The translations under genes were made by a program, and so were the position numbers. The notes below the pieces were generated by a model. It had not been told where the DNA came from. It worked only from the letters and a program-made list of their open reading frames with translations, and did no database searches. Positions 28,070 through 39,116 of a stretch of DNA of 64,000 bases are shown here, piece by piece. The stretch is from Blastomussa wellsi (Eukaryota > Cnidaria > Anthozoa > Scleractinia > Plerogyridae), in assembly GCA_947652115.1 (NCBI GenBank), contig OX393567.1:16606344-16670343 (forward strand), read 5' to 3'. How positions within the stretch are numbered: the first letter of the stretch is position 1; every line of letters starts with the position of its first letter.

Positions 28070-28309
28070 CAACCAAACCCTACCTCCTGAACACCCATCT
28101 TCCCCCGAGGTATGCACTTGGCTTTGTGCATAATGAGCCCTCTCACACAAGTTTTCACTGAAACGCTTCACCCACTCTGTTATTTTTCTAAAAGTTTTTT
28201 AAACGTTTTAAAGTCAGATGGATATCAGGCAACTTATCCCAAAGCTTGTGCGCCTGATAACGCCAGGACTTAAGTCCAAACCTAGTGGCGTTAACATATT
28301 GCCTGTTTT

Positions 28310-28930
28310 CAAACCGAAAGGGACTAGGTACTAGTCTGTTCATTATGGGTTTAGCAACTATTGATCCACAAAGTCAGAATGAGCACACCGAGATTTACAA
28401 AATCCCCAAGTTTGGTGTTAATCGGGCTAGTTTTGACTGAGATACAGCCATTAAAATACTTCAAAATTACAAAGAAATGTTTGGAGAGAGTTCATCAGAG
28501 CGATGAACTCTATTGTCCCTTCGACCAATCAGATGTTGCCGTTGCTGGAGCAACTAACTGCTAGAACACGAGACAGAGTGAAGCTGTTGCAGTCTCCCTA
28601 TTTTTCCGCCCGTCTCCCCCACGCTATATTAACCCCACCGCCACAACCCACGGGCATTTTGAACTCTCCCCAGTTTCGCTCGCATCAAAGACCAAGATGG
28701 CGGCCCGTCGAACTCAACGATCGACATCTACGATCTCACGGAAAAATAGGGGACTGTGAACAGTCTATACACTTCTTTGTAAATTTTGACGTTTTTAACC
28801 GTCTGTATCTCGCTTATTGGGTCTATTAACACCAAACTTGGGGATTTTGTAAATCTCGGTGTGCTCTTTCTGACTATGTGGATCAATAGCTGTTGACTCG
28901 TACCTTGCCCCCCTCGGTTTGGAAACAGGC
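28310..28930. repeat. Inverted-repeat element next to the Polinton
   Basis: About 90-130 bp at 28310-28440 reappears inverted at 28800-28930. Both arms carry the 20-mer GAGATTTACAAAATCCCCAA and share TGCCTGTTT and TTGATCCACA. The interior has no gene. The ends were not located precisely. From 28931 to 29140 I see nothing else. Confidence 0.6.
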
Positions 28931-29149
28931 AATGTTGCTTTCGAAGAATACGTTTTAAGTTTGGGGATTTCCCAAAGGTGTTTTACCTTGTCTCGCCCTA
29001 TTTGAGTGAAAAAGACGCTCGAGAATTTGACGAATTCATTACAGCTGGTCATTTGCTCAACAGCTATCCTTGTAAAATAATTTGTGAACAGCACGTCCTG
29101 AAATTTTCAAGTTCATTTCCTGAAATATGTTGAAATGAAGATATTTAGG

Positions 29150-29313
29150 GGCATGCACTAAAACCAGGAACACCGGAACACCGGAACACCACAAAACACA
29201 GAACACCGGAACAGCCCGGAACACCATAAATTTATTGGCATTTTTTGGTATTTCTGGTGTTCCGGTGTTCCGTGTTTTGTGGTGTTCCGGTGTTCCTGGT
29301 ATTAGTACATGCC
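29150..29313. mobile_element. 164-bp fold-back MITE with 9-bp target duplication
   Basis: ATATTTAGG flanks both sides (29141-29149 and 29314-29322). The ends GGCATGCACTAAAACC and their near-complement pair, and the arms are packed with GGAACACC units. A 9-bp duplication fits Mutator-like elements. It has no coding capacity. Confidence 0.75.
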
Positions 29314-29322
29314 ATATTTAGG

Positions 29323-30044
29323 TCACCCGAAAGAAAGCAGGGTGCAAGGTACACTGACTGACCACATTTAGCCTAGGAACTGGTCCGGTATGCGTAAAAA
29401 GTTGACAACGCCCTCAAATTCTTGACTATTTTACATCTCGCACTTCTCAAGGGATGCTAATAACAACAATAAAACGCACAATCTTAATTAAGCCTTTATA
29501 TATAGCTCATCCCGAGGAGTACATAACTCCCGTATATACCGTATATACTTTTACCGTATATGGACAGAATCGTTAATAAGAGCAGGCTTTTTCGAAATTT
29601 GTTTACAGAAAACTTCGGCTCGATTGATTGCGTTTCTGCTTCAGCTATCAAAATAGATCACAAGACTTTAAGTGGGGTATCATGTATCTAACCAACCGGA
29701 ATCTAAATCTTCTCTTTCGATACCATTTTTTGTTCATTTATGGGCCTTTTTCCGCTTCATTTATATACAACTTCCTGATAAATTAAAACTAATTTAATTT
29801 ATAATTGTATTAGCAGTTAAAATCTACGCAGTGATTGGGCAAACGCAGGAGCGAAAGCTCCTCATCAGCTAAGGAACAAAACTGATTTAAAAGCATTTTC
29901 AGCTCTTTAGCGTGATTTCGTTTTCGTATTTCTTATAGTTTCTTAGTTTAACGCTCGACGCATTGACGTTCCATGCTAAACTGTTGATTCCGCGACCCCC
30001 AAAATCTCAGAAACGTTTTTCGAGGATTGTTTTAACATTGTGCC
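29323..30044. promoter_or_regulatory. Upstream region of the CARD-coiled-coil gene
   Basis: It contains clustered CGTATATAC motifs at about 29530-29565 and otherwise AT-rich sequence. It should include the promoter and 5' UTR of the gene starting at 30045, but no transcription start can be fixed. Confidence 0.35.
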
Positions 30045-33000
30045 ATGGACTCAGATGAGAGATTCACCGACATTTTGACTAAACAACGGTTGCTCATCAT
30101 ACAAAACCTCCAGATGGATCGCACTTTCCTGTTCGATTACCTAATCAGCAAGTCATCCTTTGACAAGACAGACTACGAGCTAATTCAAGCCGAAAAAACA
30201 AGCGAATCAAAAGCAGGGAGATTTTTAGATATCCTTGAACTGAAGGGGGAGAGCGCGTTTTACCATTTCATCGACGCCATAGAGATTCTCAACCCGAGCT
30301 TGTACGAGATGCTGATCGGGGAAAGTGCAGCTAAAAGTAAGCAGTCCTGATATTCTCTATTTTTCGCCGTTTGGGAAACTGATTGATTTCAAGTGAAGTT
30401 GTTCATTTTTTTTTAAATGACCAATAACTTATCAGTTTTTCTGCTAGAAAATTGTCTCTCAGTAGTGTACTACTACAGAGAATATCAAGGCGTTTTCCAT
30501 TCTTCTTGTACTGAGTTACTGGTCTTTCTGAAATATATTTTGGTTTGACAAGGTCTAGCTTCAGGAATTGCAGCAATTCTTTTTCGTCGGAGACTATTGT
30601 CTACATGCATTTGCGTCTCACACGGTTAGCAAGTATTTAAACCTGAAATATCTCGTCAATTGCGAAAGCAATTGGGTCCATTGTTTAATTTGTTAATTTG
30701 TTCGAACTTTTGAATAATAACCGTTTTTGATGCCGAAATAGCGATGATTTAACAATTATCCTGTGAAATCGCGCCGAATATCACCTGATTCTTCGCCGAC
30801 AAGGCTGTAGGCCGAGTTGGTTAATATCAGACGATATTCCGCAAGATTGAGCAGGATAATCATTTTGTTATTCAACAAATTGCCAACGAGGTCCATTTTA
30901 CAACTGCAAAACTTGTGGTTAGAACACTTTGGGCGAATCAACGTAACTTACATATATCGCAAGATATCTGTCAAGTTCAGATGACGGACAACAATCGCTA
31001 CATAACCACATACATGGGCAACGTGAATATTAAAGTGGAATATTTTCCTTTAATTCCTTAGATACTACGTACAACTTTTGGTTTTAGTTGATGAGTAATT
31101 AATCAATCTGCCAGCAATCAGTAGTTAACCAATATGACTACACCATGGTCCCGGTTTCAAACCAGAAGTAGCTTCAATACTCCCCCTGGATTTTATGCCA
31201 GTCAAGTTTAAAAACACCCTACCTCTCATCACCCCCCCCCCCCCCCACCCACCAAAGCATGTCGTCACAATAGATCACCGATACATCGTTTCTCTTGGTT
31301 GAATATCCCTCCCTACACAAATGACGGTACGACAGAATGGCTCGCAACTCGAACCTGGTTTCGACCCGGAATCTCTACCGGTTGTTTAGTACCAATGTCA
31401 ATAACAAGCGATCTACGTCAGTAAAGGAGCGCCTGAATTGATCTACATCAAGGTGATTGGTGAAAACTCGATCTTCCAAATGTGACAGGGTTCGAAACCC
31501 CACATCCTAAACACACACAGTTTTTAAACTTTCTAATAGTTGACAACGCCAATGCATAGCGGAATTAAAAACGTATTTTGAATTTATAAAGAATTATATC
31601 TTATCTACTGATAGCCTGAGTGACAGTCGTGAATTAAAATGGGTTCTCTTTTGGTCGCCTGTCACCCTGGTTAACCCACTGAACCATAATAATGGACTAT
31701 TTTTCGTTTCGTTAGGAAACAATCCCCTATTATCCGATATGAAGAGTCACATTATCAGCGGTAAGTCGTGAAATGTTGTTTTTCAGTGTGTATGAACTAC
31801 AGTGTGTATGAACTACAGTGGATGAGATAATCAGTTAGTTACTCTCGTATATGCCGTCATTCTCGTCTCCATAACCCACGAGCCTTCTGGTCTGCGCCAG
31901 GAATCGAGACCTCTTGCTTCTGGCCACCACCAGATTGTTGTGAGCATGCGCAGAGTACCCATTCGGCGTGAAATGTGATTTTCTAACATTCTCGTCCCCA
32001 GCGACCTCTGGGAATCACGGACTTCCCGTTACTCTGTGCATGCACAAAGTCAAATCTGACAAATCTGATTGGCTGGAAGCTACAAAACGTGTTTTCTACG
32101 CATGCTCACAATTTGATTACGGCCAGAGGTCTCGATTCCTTGGTGCTGACCAAACGAATCGCGGCCTCTGGGGACGAGAATGACCTTCTAAATACTCAGA
32201 ACTGAGGTTACGTCACGTTGTGATTTGTGTTTAAAACGTGTAATGGCAAGAAACTGACGATCAAACTAACGATGAAATGACCATTTTACTTTTCGCAAGA
32301 CTTATCTATCCTCTTCATCGTTCTTCGTTTTAATTAATTTTTACTATAATTCATTATAAATTATTAATTAATTATTGATTAATTATTAATTAATTATTTT
32401 TTTTGTTCTTTTTGCTTCCAGGTGGAGGGACGAGCTTTCTTGACGTGGAAATCTTGAGCAACTACTCAAGGATTCTTACTGAAAAGTTACAAGACCTGAC
32501 GCTTCGCCATGACCAAGTTCTTAAAGACAACAATGAGCTGAGGAAAAAGCTCGAGGAGGCCTTGGTGGAAGAAGAAAGGAAGCAACGCAGAATTGATTCA
32601 CTGGAAAAGCAAGTGTTAGACACCGAAGATGCTTTGGTTAGCGAAGCAAAGTCCAGCGCTAACAAGACGGGAGAGGATCTTCTTCAGCGATTTGAATTAG
32701 TTCAGCGAGAGGGGCGAACAAACCAGTTTATAATTCAACTGCAGATGAAGCTGCTTACGGCACATGAGGAAAACGAAACACTTCGACAGCAGCTAGAAGA
32801 AGGAAAGTCTCGAGGAGACGAGCTGTTAAAGCAGTTGAGCAAAGTCAACGTGGACTACGCGTTTGAAAGAAAGGAAACCACGAAGTTGTCGCAGCAGCTG
32901 CGATCGCAGACAGCAGAAATGCGGACCTGTGAGAGTCTGAAGATGAAGTTACGCGAGGTGCAGTTTACAAACACGAAGTTGCAATGCGAGCTGCAAGATA

Positions 33001-34524
33001 AGGAAAATGATCTAACGGAGGTGAAGCAATGGACCGAAGCTTTAAAGGCTCGGTATGACCTGATTGAAGCCGAGAAAAAGGAAATACTGAAAAATCAAGA
33101 AATTGTGGACGGCGAACGCTCACGTCAACGAGATGAAATCTCCGATTTGAAGATCAAACTGAACCACAAAGAACGCGCCATGGAAGACCTCAGGAGAAAC
33201 TGCAAAGAAGTGGAAGAAAGCTCGAATATTTACCGAGAACAACGAGATTTTTATTCTAAATCCATGACAGATACAAGCTTGGAACTCGAGCAGTTGAGGA
33301 AAGAGACAGAAGAAGTTGTCCAGCGACACAAGAAAGCTTTGGAGTCTAAAGAATCAAATCTTCGGCAGCAGACCGAACGCGTGCGACAGTTTGAAAAGAA
33401 ACACGAAGAGGCTAAGGAGGAACTTGCATCCGTGAAAACGATTCTAAACCAAGAGAAAGCAGATAACGAAGAACTAAGAAAGAAGATCTCGAGCCTGGAG
33501 GCAGAATTAAAACAAAAGGTAATTTTGATACCAACACTGGGTTGGGCTTGCCATACGAAACCAGATGGCGGCCATTTAAAGTATACGGTACAAGTCGCTT
33601 CATGCTAAATGAAAACCAGAATAAGCTACGGTTAAGGGGTCGTAGAATAACCTCTCATAACAAACAAGTTATATTCACATATTTATTGTTACGGAAATTA
33701 AAACAGGAGACCTGAGCAGGGGGTACAGCTAAACGTAACTGTCGGATTAAATTTTTCCTTATTAGGAATCAGCACCGAAGCCTTATATGGAAGAAACTGA
33801 TCCCCAGGACGTGAGTCAAATCCAGGATTCGCACGACCCTGAAACGAGTGGGCCTGGGAACAACGACGGCTTGAGCACGGGCTGGAACTTTAAAGAACGC
33901 GCGGCTAAAGAACTGGTGGCGAGTATCCACAGGCGATTCACGAGAACGGACAAACAGAAAACCGACAAGTCCAGGGCAAAGAATAAAGCTTTTCGGAAAA
34001 GCAACAGTTTTGACGAAAAGCTGGCTAAACTTGTGCCGGAGTTTGACAATCTGCCCCTTAAAACGAGGCAGGACTGTAGCCTGGATCGACACAGAATGAA
34101 ACAGAGCCTGCCATATGAGCTACTGCTGGCCACCATGTGCCCGCCAATGACAAGCGTTGGAGACGCCTTTCCCGACGCGCTGAGCGCAGCGATTTCGCGG
34201 TCAAGTGATAGTCCCCACGCCATCCGACGCGGTGGCCGCAAGATGTCTGCTCCTGTGGTAAGCGGCGAATTTCTTTCGTTTCATCGCCAAGATTCAAACT
34301 CAGCGGGAGAAGACAGCGATGAAATTGGGGACGGAAATGTGAGTGGCAGCCTGGGTGCAGTTGCTGGAGAAGGAATGGAAGATTTCGAAGACGATCATCA
34401 AGCAGCGAAAAATAAATTCCGTCCACGCTCACGCGCAATCCGCCTCAGGGACGGCGAGCGACGTAATCGACGACTCACGGAGCCAATCATGTATCAGGAC
34501 TACTCTAGAACAGACCATTTGTAA
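30045..34524 (+). CDS. CARD-coiled-coil protein (CARD9/CARMA family)
   Basis: Four exons join perfectly (30045-30336, 31716-31760, 32422-33518, 33766-34524; donors GTAAGC, GTAAGT, GTAATT) into 730 codons. Residues about 10-92 form a CARD (LLIIQNLQMDRTFLFDYLIS through LNPSLYEMLIG). About 130-480 is a long coiled coil with WTEALKARYD, and the rest is a basic, Ser-rich tail with no PDZ, SH3 or guanylate-kinase domain visible. It therefore resembles CARD9 more than CARD10/11/14 in length. The family nucleates BCL10 filaments upstream of paracaspase and NF-kB in the cytosol, and is known from cnidarians. ATG context GCCATGG is strong. Candidate polyadenylation signal AATAAA at 35005-35010. The tandem paralogue is at 5195-8568. 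Confidence 0.88.
31856..32184. repeat. Inverted-repeat element in CARD-CC intron 2
   Basis: GTCATTCTCGTCTCC at 31856 pairs with GGGGACGAGAATGAC ending at 32184. Inside, CAGAGGTCTCGATTCCT-type blocks are mirrored at about 31895-31915. A C homopolymer lies to the left at about 31230-31246, in the preceding intron. Non-coding. Confidence 0.6.
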
Positions 34525-35291
34525 CGTAACTGTCACGCAAGAACTAAGAACATTTGTCACGCAATTGATGGTTATTTATGCAATGTAAATTTTGCTATCA
34601 CTGGGAAATCGAAGTAGCCCTGTAAATAATATTTTACTAGTTTAGAGGAACCGAACGGTTTATTTAAACTCCAGGCATTTCCCTGCATAGAAGCTATGCC
34701 CTGAAAATGAATTTAAATTTAAAAAGGAAAAGAATATTATGTTTAAAGGAATAGGATTTTTTAAAAATAATGTAAAAGTACAATGGAAATGAAGATAAAA
34801 TATTGTTGTTGTAAGCGATAAAGGAACATGGGAACATTAAAACGGATTTCATAACTCACAAAATTGAATATAATTTTACTCTGGGCTTAGGGCATGTTCA
34901 TGGCAAAATCTTTATCGTCGAAAAGAGTCCGCTGAATGAGAATTAAACTCGTCTAAAAAACACATTGCACGAAATTTTTCTGATTTATTTTTACGTCAAA
35001 ATACAATAAAGAATTTTAGACTTGGTCAAATTCAGCGAAGTTTTTAAAATCTCGTGTCTAAGGCTATCCCCTTATTTACCGTTAATCGTCGAATGCATTT
35101 CCTGAAGCATGAAGCGAACGAGCGAGGCAGCTCTCTAATCGGCTCAAGATTACATTATAGGGGCTTGCAATCACTTTTTTTACGAAACGCAAGGAATTCT
35201 GGTCGGCGGTAAGATCAAAGGCGCAAGGAATTCTGGTTATGCGCAAATGGAAGATTTAGGATGCGCAGTGGTATATGCGTGAGAAGATGAC
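34525..35291 (+). other. 3' UTR and downstream region of the CARD-coiled-coil gene
   Basis: AT-rich, with AATAAA at 35005-35010. No other feature was recognised. Confidence 0.4.
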
Positions 35292-35485
35292 TTGGGGTCT
35301 TATTACATGGACCGGGCTGGCCCGGTTAGCCGGGCTTGTTTCAGTTTACCGAGATCTCGGTACATCTGTTAAACGCAACAAAAATCAATTTCGCGATTAC
35401 ATGACAACCGGGCCAGCCCGGTTAGCCGACAAAGAAACAAATCCCGGCAAACCGGGCCAGCCCGGCTCATGTAATCAGGCCCTTA
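35292..35485. repeat. Fold-back MITE with GGGCTGGCCCGG ends
   Basis: The left end (TTATTACATGGACCGGGCTG) is mirrored at 35455-35485. The units GGGCTGGCCCGGTTAGCCGG also recur as shorter inverted copies inside. Non-coding. Confidence 0.65.
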
Positions 35486-35754
35486 GCGTGTGCAGTCGAT
35501 TACACCAAAGTAGGTTATGCGAATATCGGCTTCGTTATCGGCCTATTTTTGTCGGCTCTTTCTAACCAATGGTTATTTTTCGTTCAGCTTGAATTTTGGT
35601 TTCTTTTGCAGTTAAGAAATACGTTTATCAGATGAAATGTACCTTTCTTTGGTCAAGTCCAAATTTTACGTCTCGTTCTTGATCGATCGGCTGATTGCTG
35701 GAGGGAAAGAACATAACACGTGCATTACGGGCTCGGCATCTCAGACATGTGAAT

Positions 35755-35910
35755 AGAGGGGGTAAGTTTCTAAAGTAACTGTGGTGCTGCGTCGGTGGGA
35801 AATATAACAAAATAATTTGGTTTTATCAACTGGGTTGATAATGTGAATTGGCCACCGTCAAGAGATTCAAGAGCTGACGTTTCGAGCGTTAGCCCTTCGT
35901 CGGAGCGAAT
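35755..35910. repeat. Dispersed repeat with GACGTTTCGAGCG core, copy A
   Basis: Near-identical to 57465-57620: shared GGGGGTAAGTTTCTAAAG, GTGGTGCTGCGTCGGTGGGA and AATTGGCCACCGT. It ends in GACGTTTCGAGCGTTAGCCC and CTTCGTCGGAGCG. A family of unknown class. Confidence 0.7.
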
Positions 35911-37074
35911 CAAGGAATTGTGGGTCGTGTGTTTTTTACATACAGAAAGATGGTGCTTCGCTATTGGCTGGTGCCTGGTAACATTAAACACGAGGTTTAA
36001 GCAATCCGAAATCAGAAAAGTTGATTAGCGTTTAGTTAGCCGGTCATCAGTGAACACGAAATCATCTTCAGGACTAGAAAAGAAAACGTTTTCCTTTGTC
36101 CTAAACATGGTATGCGTTTAACGTTATATTTTGTTTAGGCAGGGTCAGGGTTTCAAACCCCCAGCAGCACCCCTATACTCCAACATGGGTCAAGTACCCC
36201 CCCCCCCCCGAACCGTTCAACCAAAACGACAAACCACATGATAATTAAAGCAAACTTTATTAAAAGGAATCTTTACAAAGAGATTTGATGACGAATGTAA
36301 AAGTAAATCTACAGTGTATCTGATTTTGTTGTACTAAAAATATAATTGATTCTATAAGAATTGTTTATTGTTGTAACAGGGAATTTGAATTTGACAAATA
36401 AAATTTTCATTTCATGACTGCAAGCATAGAATAACTACTAACAACTTTGATTTCCCTGTCTAAACGTTCATGGAAACTAAACTTGTAATTTTTTCATACA
36501 GTTAATCTGACTCTGAATTTCTAGATATTGCTGATCTTCGCGTGTTGGTTCAAACCTTCTTGCCTCTTTGCATGAAACCACGCAAAGAAAGAACAAAGAA
36601 AAACAAAGAGAAAACTATTATTTGGCTCAAGCTCATTATATACTTCTCGAGTCAATTTCTGTGCGCCGTGTGTACAAAATGTTTTGAAAAGTTGTATGAT
36701 TACGTTGCTATTTTTTGTTTTGAATGTTGTAAATCTGGTGCATCCTTTTTCTTTTTGCTAATTTTAATTAAAGCTGTCTTTCTCTTGTAAATGATGTTTG
36801 ATGTAAATAAAGTTATGAACATTAAAGAAAAAAAAGAAGCCACGCAAAGACGAGCACATATGACATTTTTTTCTGAAGACAGCTTTCTGTAGACAGTGGG
36901 GCAAGTTTGTTTGTAATGTAAGGAACAAAATAACCAAGAACATAAAATCTTCTTCAAAACAACGCGCTAAGTTTGCTCAAGTTCCTAAAGAACTGGAAAT
37001 ACTTTAGCGACAAAGTAGGAACTACCACAAATGACAGATGAAGATTATGCATTCAACTTAAGCAGTTGAGAAAG

Positions 37075-37270
37075 GCAAGCCTGAAAAAAATTCAGGTTTG
37101 AGGGGGACTGGAAGGAATAACCTATGCAATACCGATGCAGTGCTCTACCAACTGAGCTACCAAGCCAACTGGAAGCTGGTCACTTTGTGATTTCCAAACA
37201 AACCCGTAGAGGTTGGAGATGTGAAAGTGAATATATGAAATTTGAACTGCACAGATAGATTTCATTAACT
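37075..37270 (-). repeat. tRNA-derived SINE
   Basis: The minus strand reads GGCTTGGTAGCTCAGTTGGT then AGAGCACTGCATCGG (about 37135-37168), a clear tRNA A-box region. The surrounding body (GTGAATATATGAAA, GCCTGAAAAAAATTCAGG) matches a SINE I recognise from corals. It is not a functional tRNA, since no matching acceptor stem or B box follows. Confidence 0.7.
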
Positions 37271-37574
37271 CAATCAACTTAAAGGAATAGTTTCACGGTT
37301 CGGCGCATGTGCAAGCCCACCCAACTCTGTTGTCTATGAACCAATCGGTTTCGAGTTGTGAACTCGTGCCTGGGTCCAGAATAAATCCTTCGGGCCAACA
37401 ATAAATTTGATGTCAGCAGTAAATTTCACATTTTCTGTGGAAATCCGTTAACATTTCCGAAAAATGTTTGCATCATTCTTTCTGGTTGTACTCATGATAA
37501 CCTGCACGTACAAACATACGTAAGTGCATGACCTTTTTTGAACTTGAGCTTTTCGGGATTTTTGCAATACTGGT

Positions 37575-37745
37575 TAAAGAGAGAAATGATCATCACAGTG
37601 AATTTCCAATTTAAGCAATTTGAATAAAGAAGCCTGAAAAAATTCAGGGATTCTTTATTCCAATTGCTTAAATTGAAAATTCACTTGGATGATCATTTCT
37701 AATTTTCATCTACATCCGCAGTTCACGTGTGGATTATTACATGAT
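37575..37745. repeat. SINE body fragment containing a hairpin
   Basis: AATTTCCAATTTAAGCAATT (about 37601) is mirrored at about 37658-37682, around GCCTGAAAAAATTCAGG. It looks like two facing SINE-body fragments, one probably derived from an inverted duplication. Confidence 0.55.
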
Positions 37746-39116
37746 GACGTCAGAAGCGGATCAAAGGATCGTCATGGCAGGTTTGCTGGCACGGGCGCCA
37801 ATGGGTTAAATGGCTTCCCACAAAAGTCACGCTTGTGATTGTCACGCTTGTGCATGCTTGTGATTGTTTAAAGTGCTACTACGATGAAATTTTCGATATC
37901 CATTTTTTTGTTTTACATTTTCGTTAATAGTATGACTTTTTCGGGCATCTTGCCAAATTTCATTCCATTACAAACATTAGAAGTTATATTTTTTGGAATT
38001 TTAGAATTTATGGCCGCCATTAATTTTCCTTGTTCCAAGGCTTGGTTGAGAATTTGAGAAAATGACGTCATTTTCTCGAAATACCTCACGGGTTGAAATT
38101 ATAATAACAATTAGTACAGAAAATCGCACGAAGAAGAATAAAAGCTTTGGACGTTATCCTCGTGCAATTTTCTGTACTTATTGTTATTATATCTGCAAGA
38201 ATTAATGGCGGCTGTAAACTCTCGGAAATAAATGTCCCAAAAACATGACTTCCAAAGTTTGAAACGGGTTGAAATTTGGCAAGATATCTAGGACATTTGT
38301 ATTCTGCACGAAAATATAAAAAAATATAAATATCAAGAATCTGATCAAGTTTGAACAGTTAAAGTGCATTCTTCACATTTATGAGATGAGCAGCTGAAGC
38401 ATAACATTAGGTAGTTGGGGAATCAAGTGCCAGTTTTGGCAAATCCTCGTTGAATAGCTCGAGGAGATTTCAACCTTTTTTATCCAATCAAAAAATGGTG
38501 TGATAGCTTGCAAAAATACACAGAAAGTAACCGCGCTAGCATATATGTCATGTTGCTTAGCAACTTCAGGGACGAAAACCGTGGGCCCAGTTCTGATCAA
38601 CTGGCAAGCACAGCTTAAAGGGGCACTTTAGCAACAAAACTTGTCTTCGCTCAGAGGAAAACCAAATTTTGTTACCTAAGACTATATTACTGCATTGAAA
38701 GCATTTACTGATGTCTGTTGTTATGGATTGCAAGGATGGAAAGAGGATTGCAGATTGAAAAAATTCGTCAATATTTTCAAGGTCTCAAGCCATCTGCTGA
38801 AAAATAGGAAACCAACTATTATGGTTTGCTCTCCCTGCTAAATTTTCAAATTTTATCTTCTTCGCAATTCTGCAGGAGCATTCTTTTGTACGAGTAAAGA
38901 AATTGAGCAATGATTTTAGCACAGAGTTGACCTGAACACTCTGAAACCACAGTGTCAATGCCCGTTTAAGAAAATACCGGCTTTGTAGGATGTGCGCCGC
39001 TTCCCAATAATGAAATAAAGAGAAAAAAAAACAAGTACAAGCACAAAATCGCACTTGTTTGATCTCATTGAATACTTGGGGTTTTTTGTGCTTGTGTTAC
39101 AAGTGTAAACGTGGCT

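Larger units (their letters stand above)
35911..39116. other. Repeat-rich intergenic stretch between CARD-CC and HPS6
   Basis: Contains a C homopolymer (about 36200), tRNA-SINE pieces (37075-37270 and 37575-37745) and a fold-back repeat at about 38096-38200 with AATTTTCTGTACTTATTGTT arms. No gene was recognised. A short frame at 36542-36790 has a hydrophobic tail but no family resemblance. Confidence 0.45.

Noticed and set aside
37120..37170. Candidate tRNA gene on the minus strand
   Set aside because: Only the A-box half is tRNA-like; there is no proper anticodon arm, T arm or acceptor stem, so it is a SINE.
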